From Akkermansiaceae bacterium UBA3385 (GTDB lineage: Bacteria > Verrucomicrobiota > Verrucomicrobiia > Verrucomicrobiales > Akkermansiaceae): a DNA stretch of 64,000 nt. The notes below the pieces were generated by a model. The model saw only the letters and a list, made by a program, of their open reading frames with translations. It was not told where the DNA came from and searched no databases. Numbering within the stretch: the stretch's first letter is position 1; the number at the start of each line of letters is the position of its first letter. A program made the translations under genes and the position numbers. Positions 34,849 through 43,573 of the stretch are shown one piece after another. Where the stretch lies: NCBI GenBank assembly GCA_002358905.1, contig DEPT01000022.1, positions 1 through 64,000 on the forward strand. Direction: 5' to 3'.

Positions 34849-36759
34849 ATGAAAAGAATTCTACTTACGAGCTTGCTGGCTCTGATTCCGTTATCAGCTA
34901 ATGCTGGTGTGGAAGCTATGAAGAATTTACAGAAACCTGAAGCTGGGCGCTCTGCTTTGCTTTCGTTTGGCGGAGAAGGAGGAAGGGAGTTCATGCTGGA
35001 TGGCGTTCCCTTTCAGATTCGCTCGGGCGAGATTCATCCGCAACGTGTGCCCCGTGAGCATTGGCAGCACCGCATCCGGGCGGCAAAGACCATGGGACTG
35101 AACACGATTGCATTCTATGTCTTCTGGAATGCGTTGGAACAGGAGGATGGCAGCTGGGATTTTTCCGGACGAAATGATATTGCTGCGTTTATTGATTTAT
35201 GTCAGCAGGAGGGAATGTGGGTGCTGTTCCGCCCCGGACCCTATGTGTGTGGTGAGTGGGATTTAGGGGGGCTGCCTACATACCTGCTGAAAGATGATGT
35301 AACCCCATTACGCTATACGGGGAATAAGAGCTTCATGGAGGCTCAGACAAGGTATCTGGAAAAAATGGCAGAGATTGCCATTCCGCGCCTGAGCAGGAAC
35401 GGTGGCCCCATCCTTATGGTGCAGCTGGAGAATGAATACGGCAGTTATAAAAGTGAACATGATGAGCTTGCCTATATAGAGTGGTTGAAGGCATTCTGGG
35501 AAGCTAAGGGGGCAGGTCCTTTCTACCTTTCTGAGGGCAGTGCGGATCACCACCTTCGTTTTGTGCCGCGCGGCGTTGCCGTGGGGCTTGATCCCGCAGA
35601 TAATGCCTGGCAGATGCAGACTGCACTGCGTGTAGCTCCTGGTGTCCCGGTTTTCTCCAGCGAGACATACCCGGGCTGGCTGCGCCACTGGGGCGAGGGC
35701 AATTGGACACCCAGTCGCAACACGCTCAACTCGGTGCGCTGGTATATGCGAGATGGTGTTTCCTTTAATCTTTTTGTCTTGCATGGTGGTACCAGCTTTG
35801 GCCTTACGGCCGGCGCTAATACCAATGGTGATGGAAGTAAGTTTGAGCCTGACCTGACCAGTTATGATTATGGTTCACCTATTGGCGAGAATGGCAATCT
35901 GACCCGGGAGTATTTTGAATACCGCGATATCATCAAATCCGCCTTGCCTTCAGGAGCTGATGTGCCCGAGCCTGTACAGCCGTTGGCCATGGAGGTGCCG
36001 GCTTTCCGGCCTGCCATGGTGTGTGATTTTCACGATATCCGTGGCTCTGTGGAGCCGGAGGTGTATTCTAATCCGCCCACGCTTGAGAAACTGGGCCAGA
36101 ACCAGGGCATCGGTATTTACTCGACTACTGTGCCAGCCGGCCCAGCTGCAGTGCTGCACTGCACTGCGCATGATTATGCGCAGGTATACCTGGATGAGCA
36201 GTGCCTTGGTACGCTCGATCGCCGATTGAATCAGCGCAGCATCGAGTTGCCAGCCCGAGAAAAGGCTGCTCGTCTCAAGGTGGTGGTTGATACGTTTGGT
36301 CATGTGAACTTCTCCAAGTATATGGAAAAGGACCGAAAAGGCCTTATTGGCAAGGTGTCGCTGGGGGATACGCTTCTCGGAAACTGGCAGGTTGAGCGCA
36401 TCGACCTGTCGAAGCCGTTGCCTGCACCGGTCCACAAGACCGGGCATGCGCGTGGCCGCGAGCAGGGCGCCCTTTATCGCGCCGAAGTGCAGCTCAACCA
36501 GTGTATGGATACTTTCCTCGATATGTCCGGCTGGCAGAAGGGCTATGTGTGGGTGAACGGTCACCTGCTCGGGCGCTACTGGCACATCGGTCCCCAGGAA
36601 CGCCTGTACTGCCCCGGCGAGTTCCTGAAGCCCGGAACCAATACCATTGAAATTCTTGATCTCCACATGGTAACCGACACGCCCCCCGTTATCTCCGGTA
36701 AGACTGAACGCAATATGGAAGTCCGTAAGATTACGGAAAGTCTCAACAATCAGTGGTGA
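34849..36759 (+). CDS. Secreted beta-galactosidase, GH35
   Basis: 636 residues with a signal peptide (MKRILLTSLLALIPLSANA). The GH35 barrel starts at FMLDGVPFQIRSGEIHPQRV and includes VLFRPGPYVCGEWDLGGLP. The predicted acid/base E196 lies in MVQLENEYGSY and the nucleophile E272 in PVFSSETYPGW. C-terminal jelly-roll domains follow (FLDMSGWQKGYVWVNGHLLG). It would release terminal beta-linked galactose from mucin or host glycans, complementing the GH29 enzyme and the M60 protease. It is monocistronic. A promoter-like TTGGTT-17-TATGGT (34808-34836) ends 12 bases before ATG. Confidence 0.92.
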   Translation: MKRILLTSLLALIPLSANAGVEAMKNLQKPEAGRSALLSFGGEGGREFMLDGVPFQIRSGEIHPQRVPREHWQHRIRAAKTMGLNTIAFYVFWNALEQEDGSWDFSGRNDIAAFIDLCQQEGMWVLFRPGPYVCGEWDLGGLPTYLLKDDVTPLRYTGNKSFMEAQTRYLEKMAEIAIPRLSRNGGPILMVQLENEYGSYKSEHDELAYIEWLKAFWEAKGAGPFYLSEGSADHHLRFVPRGVAVGLDPADNAWQMQTALRVAPGVPVFSSETYPGWLRHWGEGNWTPSRNTLNSVRWYMRDGVSFNLFVLHGGTSFGLTAGANTNGDGSKFEPDLTSYDYGSPIGENGNLTREYFEYRDIIKSALPSGADVPEPVQPLAMEVPAFRPAMVCDFHDIRGSVEPEVYSNPPTLEKLGQNQGIGIYSTTVPAGPAAVLHCTAHDYAQVYLDEQCLGTLDRRLNQRSIELPAREKAARLKVVVDTFGHVNFSKYMEKDRKGLIGKVSLGDTLLGNWQVERIDLSKPLPAPVHKTGHARGREQGALYRAEVQLNQCMDTFLDMSGWQKGYVWVNGHLLGRYWHIGPQERLYCPGEFLKPGTNTIEILDLHMVTDTPPVISGKTERNMEVRKITESLNNQW

Positions 36760-36771
36760 AGCTTTGTTGAT

Positions 36772-38016
36772 TTACAAAGGAAGCCCTCGGTGGCATTTTT
36801 CCTCTCGGATTTGCAGGAGCCCTGCGCGGACAAGCCGCAGGGCGACTGCCCATGCTATGATACCCAGCACCAGGAAGCGCAGCAGACCAAACTCTGCCAG
36901 CCACGTGGTATTCCACACCAGATGGAGCACTACTGGAATGAGGGCGATTCGTAAGAATCGCACATCGGCAAATGCCGCCCAGTCGATCCCTGTGGCGTGG
37001 TAGTCTCTCAGTCCTTCGTCCATCCGGTATTTGAGAGTGAGCCAATATGCACCTGCTGTGATGGCTGTCCAGACAATGTGACCGAATGGTGTGATGAGAG
37101 CCCGGATCTGCATGACAGCATCGGGATTAATGAGACTGGCACTTTGCGCGATGGCATGTCCTTGTGCAGGATTGATGCTGGTGATGAGTTCCGCAGCTGT
37201 TGAGCTTGAGATGAAACGTGCCAGTTCCGTAAAAGTATAGCCGGAACTTTCGAAAGCCGCAAATCCAGCGCCAACACCGGCTCCCAGCAGCAGCCCTGTG
37301 AGTACTCGTCCATTACGCCGATTGCTGGCAATCAGGATGACTGCCAATAGCTTTGCGGGCTCTTCAAGAGGACCGGCAATCCACATGAACAGGTCCGGGC
37401 TGACGGATACCAGAGCCAGGGCAAAGATGAGGGAAATTAATCCCCCGTAAAACATGGCTATCAGCACGTCAAAAAATGGCACTTCCCGGCGCACATTCAA
37501 CTCAAAAAAGAAAACGGCTACACAGAACGGAATAGCAAAGTTCCCGACAAACATAAGTCCGGGCACCAGATTAGGATTCTGGAATGTGTTGCTTGCCCAG
37601 TTGAATCCAAAGTAGAGAAGAATGCAGGCAAAAAGCATGCGGGCAAATATCCATGGGCTGGGCCAGGCGCTGCTTACCGTATGCAGTGGGGGGGTGGTTG
37701 CAGGTGTGCCGCAGCAGAATACCTCAAGCACTTCGTCCCGGCTGTGGCGGCGGAAAACATCGGCAAAGAAATGCCACAGGGAAAATCCTCCTAGCCCGTT
37801 TAATCCGGTTATATCATCAATGGTATCTGTCTGCCCGTGGTGCAGAAGCTCATCAAGATGCAGAGGACAGCCACATTTCGAGCTGCGGATTTCCGTTTCA
37901 ACGCTGATGATGCCTTTTTGCAGCATTTCTTTCAGCTCGATGAGAGAATACGGCCCATCCTGCTCACCGTTGGAAAGCTGGATGAAATAGGTGTCTGTAG
38001 TAGTTGAATCCGGCAC
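36772..38016 (-). CDS. PrsW-family membrane protease with N-terminal GYF domain
   Basis: 414 residues from GTG 38016. Residues about 8-55 are a GYF_2-type domain (YFIQLSNGEQDGPYSLIELK). Residues about 125-410 form a PrsW-like multi-spanning domain with the paired glutamates in WIAGPLEEPAKLLAVIL, a second motif GAGVGAGFAAFESSGY, and late histidines (TPFGHIVWTA; VVLHLVWNT). PrsW proteins are intramembrane proteases acting on anti-sigma factors. The GYF domain, which binds proline-rich peptides, could recruit substrates. The GTG start is fixed by a consensus promoter six bases upstream. It is convergent with GH35. Confidence 0.8.
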   Translation of the reverse strand: MPDSTTTDTYFIQLSNGEQDGPYSLIELKEMLQKGIISVETEIRSSKCGCPLHLDELLHHGQTDTIDDITGLNGLGGFSLWHFFADVFRRHSRDEVLEVFCCGTPATTPPLHTVSSAWPSPWIFARMLFACILLYFGFNWASNTFQNPNLVPGLMFVGNFAIPFCVAVFFFELNVRREVPFFDVLIAMFYGGLISLIFALALVSVSPDLFMWIAGPLEEPAKLLAVILIASNRRNGRVLTGLLLGAGVGAGFAAFESSGYTFTELARFISSSTAAELITSINPAQGHAIAQSASLINPDAVMQIRALITPFGHIVWTAITAGAYWLTLKYRMDEGLRDYHATGIDWAAFADVRFLRIALIPVVLHLVWNTTWLAEFGLLRFLVLGIIAWAVALRLVRAGLLQIREEKCHRGLPL

Positions 38017-38022
38017 GCTGGC

Positions 38023-38051
38023 ATGGTACTCTCCTTGCTCTTGCCTGTCAA
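38023..38051 (-). promoter_or_regulatory. Promoter of the GYF-PrsW gene (leaderless)
   Basis: Minus strand: TTGACA (38051-38046), 17-bp spacer, TACCAT (38028-38023), six bases to GTG 38016. Confidence 0.65.
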
Positions 38052-38082
38052 GTACCTATTGTTTTGTTTGTGCAGAATAAAG

Positions 38083-38112
38083 AATCCCCCCGGACCGGAA
38101 TCTGGGGGGATT
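38083..38112 (-). terminator. Terminator-like hairpin after serA
   Basis: AATCCCCCC (38083-38091) pairs with GGGGGGATT (38104-38112). On the minus strand the 3' arm is followed by CTTTATT. It overlaps the upstream region of the PrsW promoter. Confidence 0.6.
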
Positions 38113-38136
38113 TGGAGGTTGAATGTGCAAAGCTGC

Positions 38137-39705
38137 TTACATGGAGATAGCAAAGGCGAGCTTAGCCGAAATAGTTTTTGCAATGGCCTGGAGCTGATCT
38201 TCAGAAATAGGCAGATTCGTCTTGATGACGGCAAGAGAATCTCCACTCTTGTAATCTGTGGGTGCCACGATATTCTCAATGTTAATACCGGCAAGGGAAA
38301 GCGCCTGGCCGATGGCTGCCACCACACCGGGGCGGTCTGCATATCGCAGCACGATAGTATTGCCGGTGAGTGAGGCATACAAGTGGTTGAACTCCTCGAT
38401 TCGGGAGACAACGGGGGTGCCATCCACCACGATGCCGCGAACGCTACTGATAATCTGGTGCCCGTCCACTTCCATGTGAATATCAATGGTGAGGGCATCA
38501 TCATACAGCTTGTCATCCTTGGGTTCACGAGCCTTGTAAATGATACCGTGTTCTCGGAAAGAGGTTTCTGCAGCTGCGGGCATAAGTCCGCGTTCTGCGC
38601 CGGGGACGATACCTTGCAGAATCCACGGTGTGAACCACTTGCGGTAGGAACGCAGGTTGTTGTAGAAGGTGCATTCCACGCGGCGGATGGGTTTGCAACC
38701 ACCTGTGTGGTAGCAGAGCTTGCCCAGCATGGCTGCAAGCTGAAGCTGGGCAGGGTGCAGGTCAGCTGGGCGCTCGGCATTAATGACGCAGGATGTATCT
38801 CCGGTGGTGAAATAGTCGACCATTTGTCTGGCTGCCTGCATAGCTGCGTTTTTGTTTGCTTCCTTGGTGTTAGCACCAAGATGCGGCAGCAACAGGTCTG
38901 CTACATCGGCACTGGGCTGCATTGCTGCGGCATCCTTCGGGTGCACGTCAGTGCAGTAAAGAATCTTCTTACCTGCGGCTTTTGCTGCACGAATGGCATC
39001 TTCATCGACCACGCCGTAACGAGAGCAGTTGATGAGCATGGCTCCATCCTTCATCTTACCTATGAGTTCGGCATTGATGAGGTTCTTAGTGGCAGGGCCG
39101 CCGGGAACGTGCAGTGAAATAATATCCGCAGTGGAGAAAATCTCGTCAATTTCAGTGGGGGTGGCGCCAATGTTTAATGCACGCTGCTTGGAAAGGAAAT
39201 GGTCGTAGCCCAGAACCTTGCATTCGAAGCCTTGCAGACGTTTTACGAGAAGACGCCCGATATTACCTAATCCCAGAATACCAACCGTTTTGTGCGTGAG
39301 CTCCTGGCCCATGTATTTCTTCTTGTTCCATTCACCTGCGCGTGTTGTGGTATCGGCTTGTACCACGTATCGGTAGGTGGAAAGAATCATGGCGATAACC
39401 TCCTCTGCCACTGCATTGGAATTCGCTCCGGGTGTATTCATGACATCAATGCCTTTGGTGCGGGCATAGACGTAATCAATGTTATCGTAACCTGCACCGG
39501 CACGAATCACGCACTTGAGACCGGGCAAGGAATCGATGATGGCGGGTGTGACTTTTTCAGAGCGTACAATGATGCCGGCAGCATCGGGATTAGCAGCCAC
39601 AAGCTCCTCGATAGGAGCGGCATCATCCTGTATTACATCATAGCCGGCAGCGCTGAGGGTTGCTGCGGCAGCTTTGTCGAGTTTGGTGGGAATCAGTATT
39701 TTCAT
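38137..39705 (-). CDS. serA: D-3-phosphoglycerate dehydrogenase
   Basis: 522 residues, the long form. The N-terminal substrate domain opens MKILIPTKLDKAAAATLSAA. The NAD-binding motif is VGILGLGNIGRLLVKRL, the active-site arginine lies in NCSRYGVVDED and the histidine in LLLPHLGANTKEA. A C-terminal ACT domain (NTIVLRYADRPGVVAAIGQA) implies serine-type feedback regulation. It commits 3-phosphoglycerate to serine synthesis. It follows the DUF1015 gene by 20 bp. Confidence 0.93.
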   Translation of the reverse strand: MKILIPTKLDKAAAATLSAAGYDVIQDDAAPIEELVAANPDAAGIIVRSEKVTPAIIDSLPGLKCVIRAGAGYDNIDYVYARTKGIDVMNTPGANSNAVAEEVIAMILSTYRYVVQADTTTRAGEWNKKKYMGQELTHKTVGILGLGNIGRLLVKRLQGFECKVLGYDHFLSKQRALNIGATPTEIDEIFSTADIISLHVPGGPATKNLINAELIGKMKDGAMLINCSRYGVVDEDAIRAAKAAGKKILYCTDVHPKDAAAMQPSADVADLLLPHLGANTKEANKNAAMQAARQMVDYFTTGDTSCVINAERPADLHPAQLQLAAMLGKLCYHTGGCKPIRRVECTFYNNLRSYRKWFTPWILQGIVPGAERGLMPAAAETSFREHGIIYKAREPKDDKLYDDALTIDIHMEVDGHQIISSVRGIVVDGTPVVSRIEEFNHLYASLTGNTIVLRYADRPGVVAAIGQALSLAGINIENIVAPTDYKSGDSLAVIKTNLPISEDQLQAIAKTISAKLAFAISM

Positions 39706-39725
39706 GCGTTTAGAGACAAGAATGT

Positions 39726-40970
39726 TCAGCGTTCGATTTCATGCGCAAACAGACCACTGCGCAGCTTGGGCTCGAACCATGTGGACTTAGGCGGCATGAT
39801 TTCGCCGCTGTCAGCCACATTGAAAAGGTCTGCCATGGTAACCGGGTAGAGAGAGAATGCTACACCGCTGGCTCCAGCGCGGGTCTCGAGCTCTTCCAGC
39901 CCGCGGATGCCGCCTACGAAATCAATTCGCTCGCTGGTACGCGGATCATTGATACCAAGCACCGGAGCAAGGAGATTACTCTGCAGAATAGCGCAATCCA
40001 GGCTTTCAATGGGGTGCGTTGCATTGAAAGTGCCTTCCCGGGCGGTGAGGCTGTACCACTTGCCACCAATGAACATACCGAACTCATGTTTGTGTCGGGG
40101 TGCGTAGGGCTTGCCGGGAGCTGCAGGCTTTACATCAAACTGCGAGTTGATGGTGGAAAGATATTGTTCTTCCGTCAGGCCGTTCAAATCGAATACAACG
40201 CGGTTATAATCCATGATGAAGAGGTCTTCATCGCAGAATGTTACTGCCATGAGATAGTTGAACTCCTCTTTGCCGGTATAGTCCGGGTGCTCTGTGCGGC
40301 GCTTGGCCGAAACTGCTGCACTTGATGCCGTGCGGTGGTGGCCATCTGCAATATAGAGAACCGGTACCTCATCAAAGCCCGTGCGAATGGCTGCAATGGC
40401 ATCGTCATCTGTCACCGGCCAGAGCAGGTGGGTAACGCCGTCGTCACTGGTGAATTCATACTCCGGTTTATGGAACTTAATCCATTCGCGGATTGTGGTG
40501 GAAATTCCCTCATGCTTGCGATAGGCCAGGAAGACAGGCTCCGTCTGGGTGGAGCAGGTATCGAAGTGATTGATTCGGTCCAGTTCTTTTTCTTTGCGTG
40601 TCAGTTCGTGTTTCTTGATGGTGCCGTTCAGGTACTCATCCACGCTGGCGCAGCCAACGATACCCGTCTGGACGCGCCCCCACATCATCTGGCGATAGAT
40701 GTAGTAGCAGGCCTTTTCTTCTCGCATGAGAATTCCTTTTCGAAGAAAATCCTGCAGGTTTTGAGAACTCTTCTCGTAGGTGATGGTATCATGAATCTGC
40801 TCTTCACTGGTATCAATATCTGCACGGCAGATATGCAGATAGGAAGAGGCATTGCCTGCCGCCATGGCACAGGCTTCCTTGTGGTTCATGACATCATAGG
40901 GCAGGCAGGAAACCTGCTCTGCATATTGTTTGGGCGGGCGGATTGCGGCAAATGGGCGAATGGTGGCCAT
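39726..40970 (-). CDS. DUF1015 family protein
   Basis: 414 residues with the family hallmarks RPFAAIRPPKQYAEQVSCLPYDV at the start and LYIADGHHRTASSAA in the middle, plus TQTEPVFLAYR. DUF1015 genes are often beside serine-biosynthesis genes, as here (serA 20 bp downstream), and a kinase-like role in serine metabolism has been proposed. The operon with serA supports that link but gives no direct proof. Upstream, a 29-bp gap separates it from the exported-protein genes. Confidence 0.85.
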   Translation of the reverse strand: MATIRPFAAIRPPKQYAEQVSCLPYDVMNHKEACAMAAGNASSYLHICRADIDTSEEQIHDTITYEKSSQNLQDFLRKGILMREEKACYYIYRQMMWGRVQTGIVGCASVDEYLNGTIKKHELTRKEKELDRINHFDTCSTQTEPVFLAYRKHEGISTTIREWIKFHKPEYEFTSDDGVTHLLWPVTDDDAIAAIRTGFDEVPVLYIADGHHRTASSAAVSAKRRTEHPDYTGKEEFNYLMAVTFCDEDLFIMDYNRVVFDLNGLTEEQYLSTINSQFDVKPAAPGKPYAPRHKHEFGMFIGGKWYSLTAREGTFNATHPIESLDCAILQSNLLAPVLGINDPRTSERIDFVGGIRGLEELETRAGASGVAFSLYPVTMADLFNVADSGEIMPPKSTWFEPKLRSGLFAHEIER

Positions 40971-40999
40971 GGTTACTAGAAATGGGGTGAGAATGTTAA

Positions 41000-41449
41000 T
41001 CAGGGGTGCCCGATCTGGGCAATACGGACAAGTGCAGCGGGGAGATTGCGCGACCCGTAGTATTCTGCAGCTGCTATGCGGCTGGCCTGTGCTTCGAGTG
41101 CGCTGTTGATTTTGCGAATGGTTGGCAGGAATCGTTCTTCGTATGCCACCACCTCAGGTTCACTGAGCGGGGGAAGATTGGTGAATGATTGTGCCCACTG
41201 GCGGATTTCTTCGTTGAGTTTAAGAATCTTTGGAACAGCAGCCTCTGCTGTATCGTTATTCGTGACTTCTGCCATGACAACGTACAGTTTCTGGAGGAGA
41301 AGCAGCCCTGCCACAAGTCTCTGCTGCGCTTCCGGAAGTGTTTTGATATCCGCAGCTGGCGCTTCTGCAGCTGTTGAAACAACTGGTGGTTCTGCGGCAA
41401 AAGCAAGCGGGGATACCACTGCTGTCAGAATGTATGGAATCCTTTTCAT
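41000..41449 (-). CDS. Small exported helical protein
   Basis: 149 residues. Signal peptide MKRIPYILTAVVSPLAFAA. The mature part is helical (LPEAQQRLVAGLLLLQKLYVVMAEV; EAAVPKILKLNEEIRQWAQS), ending in a YYGSRNLPAALVRI helix. It overlaps the upstream gene by four bases (ATGA) and shares size, signal peptide and helical layout with it, so the two are probably ancient paralogues. Function unknown. Confidence 0.5.
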   Translation of the reverse strand: MKRIPYILTAVVSPLAFAAEPPVVSTAAEAPAADIKTLPEAQQRLVAGLLLLQKLYVVMAEVTNNDTAEAAVPKILKLNEEIRQWAQSFTNLPPLSEPEVVAYEERFLPTIRKINSALEAQASRIAAAEYYGSRNLPAALVRIAQIGHP

Positions 41450-41859
41450 CGTTCAATCATCATACACATGAGATGAAAAACATCAGCAAATTCTGCGGAT
41501 TGGTAGCAGCGAGCCTGCTTCAGTCTGCTGATTTCTTCGTACATGCCAGCCCAAGCTTCGCGCATGCGCTGCCCGTAACTGGTGCGAACCTGCTGGTTTT
41601 GCTCCAATGTGAGGCCGGGCATGTTATGTAGAAGCTCGCGTGCCTGATAGATAGCAGGTAATGCAGCATTCAGTTCTCGGGCTGCGGTTGAGGCACTGGC
41701 TTTGTCCTGCACCTTCTTAAGGACAGGTACCAATTTGCCAGGAAGCGAGGTGTATGCTTCAAAAGCCTGTACCACAGACGCGGGCAATTCCTTTGCTGGA
41801 GCCGCCCATGCCATTGGAGCGGCTGTCAATAAGAGACTTAAGCAGTAGAGATGCTTCAT
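41446..41859 (-). CDS. Small exported helical protein, paralogue of its neighbour
   Basis: 137 residues. Signal peptide MKHLYCLSLLLTAAPMAWA. Helical mature part (VVQAFEAYTSLPGKLVPVLK; YGQRMREAWAGMYEEISRL) with two cysteines near the C-terminus (ARCYQSAEF, HLMCMMIER). It begins 21 bp after the coiled-coil gene and overlaps the next gene by four bases. Function unknown. Confidence 0.5.
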   Translation of the reverse strand: MKHLYCLSLLLTAAPMAWAAPAKELPASVVQAFEAYTSLPGKLVPVLKKVQDKASASTAARELNAALPAIYQARELLHNMPGLTLEQNQQVRTSYGQRMREAWAGMYEEISRLKQARCYQSAEFADVFHLMCMMIER

Positions 41860-41880
41860 GCCTGAGATATGCTCCAGAGG

Positions 41881-43410
41881 TTACTTCTGCTCTGCTGCGG
41901 GCTGTTCAGCAGCAGGCTGCTCTTCTGGCTTTTCTGCTGGCTGAGGCTGTTCTACCTCCATGGTGTTGTCACCGGTGTCGGCATCGAGTTCTTTCTGTAC
42001 AGCGGCCATGGCGCCGTCAATCTGGGCATCAGCATTGGTGGTCACACGATCAAGAGCTGCTGTGGCTCTCTCCAGAGAACGCTTCAGATTGTTGTATGAA
42101 CGCATGCGCGTATTGATTTCTTTCTGCGTTTCTTTGTACTGTTCCTTGAGGGGCTCGCGGTATTCATTCGGCAACAGATAATTCTTCAGACGAACAATTG
42201 TTTGGTATGCCTTCAGATCGCGGAGCTTCTTCTCAGCTCCCTCAAGGTTGCCTGTCACCATGTCCATACGGATTTGTTCCATTTGTGACCAGAATTCCTC
42301 CAGAAGAGCAGGCACAGTACCGACTTCTGCATCCAAGGGACGGTCTTCATTACGTCGTATGGCGTCTTTCACCTTATTCACACCAATGGAAAGCATCTTC
42401 AAATTCTTGGTGGGAGGCACAACCCATACTTTGGCAATGTCATCACCATCTTCTTTCAGCTTTGCGGCAATGCTATCATACTCGGCATTATCCTGCTTGG
42501 TACGCAGGTTGCGCTTATCGGTAGCAAGACGCTTGCGGGCAGCTTCCTCCTTGGTGTGCATGTTTGTCCACTTCTTCTGGAGTGCATACAGCGTCTTGAC
42601 ATACCACTCGTATGCGGGCTTATACTCAGGAATGCCCTGATAACGCTCGCGCATGATTTCAAACTTATCCAGACCCGCAACCTTGCGGCGGCCTTTCTTT
42701 TCCTTCATGTCGTTGCGCATGGCCCTGTACGCGGCTTGTCCATCGCGGATATATTGTTCCCGCTGGTCTGCGCTGACCTTGTCGAAGGTGTAATCGGCTG
42801 CGCCTGCTTTGTTGAACTCATCCTGAAGCTTAGCTACGTTGAGAGCGCTCTTGTCCATTTCCTCCAGCTGGCTGGTGACACGGCGTTTCACCTGACTTAC
42901 CTGGCTCTGCAGGGCTCGGCTCGGTTTGGAAATCTTGCCCATCAGGTTTTCCATTTCTGCCAGTCTTTCACGCAGTCGTATGGTGACGTCCTTGGCTTTT
43001 TCTTCGCCTTCTCGCTGGGAAACATTGCCATCGACAATTGGTTGAGTTTCATTACCGTTTGCGGTCTGCTGGGTGTTGGTTCCAGTCGGAGCCGCGGACG
43101 TGGCGCCCGCTTGTTCAGCTGCAGACGTGTCAGTGGCAGGTGTTGCTTCAGGTGCTCCTGCCGGGGGGTCCTGCTCAGGTTTTTCCGTGATAACTTCGCG
43201 CATCATAATGATGCTGGAAGAGGGAATCTCCTTGATAACCTTTTTCCCAGTCTTATCAATGCCTCTGAACTTGGTCGTGCTGCTGCTCTTATATATGACG
43301 GTGCAGTCCGTAAAACGTTCGGCAGAAGTAAGGGTGATGGTGTACTGTGCAGCCTGGGAAATGGAGAATCCCAGTGCAAAAAACGAAAACAGGAGGGAAG
43401 ATTTCTTCAT
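41881..43410 (-). CDS. Exported coiled-coil protein
   Basis: 509 residues. Signal peptide MKKSSLLFSFFALGFSISQA. A small N-terminal beta domain (YTITLTSAERFTDCTVIYK ... IPSSSIIMMREV) is followed by a low-complexity P/A/T/Q linker (about residues 75-125). Then comes about 330 residues of helical coiled coil (RLRERLAEMENLMGKI; RSYNNLKRSLERATAALDRV) and a Q/P/E/A-rich tail (EQPQPAEKPEEQPAAEQPA). The tail and linker suggest an extended periplasmic or cell-wall spacer. It is first in an operon that includes the two small helical proteins. Confidence 0.55.
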   Translation of the reverse strand: MKKSSLLFSFFALGFSISQAAQYTITLTSAERFTDCTVIYKSSSTTKFRGIDKTGKKVIKEIPSSSIIMMREVITEKPEQDPPAGAPEATPATDTSAAEQAGATSAAPTGTNTQQTANGNETQPIVDGNVSQREGEEKAKDVTIRLRERLAEMENLMGKISKPSRALQSQVSQVKRRVTSQLEEMDKSALNVAKLQDEFNKAGAADYTFDKVSADQREQYIRDGQAAYRAMRNDMKEKKGRRKVAGLDKFEIMRERYQGIPEYKPAYEWYVKTLYALQKKWTNMHTKEEAARKRLATDKRNLRTKQDNAEYDSIAAKLKEDGDDIAKVWVVPPTKNLKMLSIGVNKVKDAIRRNEDRPLDAEVGTVPALLEEFWSQMEQIRMDMVTGNLEGAEKKLRDLKAYQTIVRLKNYLLPNEYREPLKEQYKETQKEINTRMRSYNNLKRSLERATAALDRVTTNADAQIDGAMAAVQKELDADTGDNTMEVEQPQPAEKPEEQPAAEQPAAEQK

Positions 43411-43443
43411 GTCGAGAATGATGGAAATGGTATTTCAGCTGTT

Positions 43444-43472
43444 ATTCTATCATAATGTAATTCTGCATGCAA
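43444..43472 (-). promoter_or_regulatory. Promoter of the coiled-coil protein operon
   Basis: Minus strand: TTGCAT (43472-43467), 17-bp spacer, TAGAAT (43449-43444). The leader to ATG 43410 is about 27 nt. Confidence 0.65.
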
Positions 43473-43516
43473 ACATCAAATCATTTATTGACAGGAAAAG
43501 ATGCCTTTTATATATG

Positions 43517-43554
43517 AAAAATACGCTTCGCTGGAAAGAGAAGCGTATTTTTTT
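43517..43554 (-). terminator. Bidirectional intrinsic terminator after pyrD
   Basis: AAAAATACGCTT (43517-43528) pairs with AAGCGTATTTTT (43541-43552). The flanking A and T runs allow termination on either strand. It sits between the pyrD stop and the promoter of the next operon. Confidence 0.8.
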
Positions 43555-43573
43555 GAATCTTTTGCCTGAGCTT

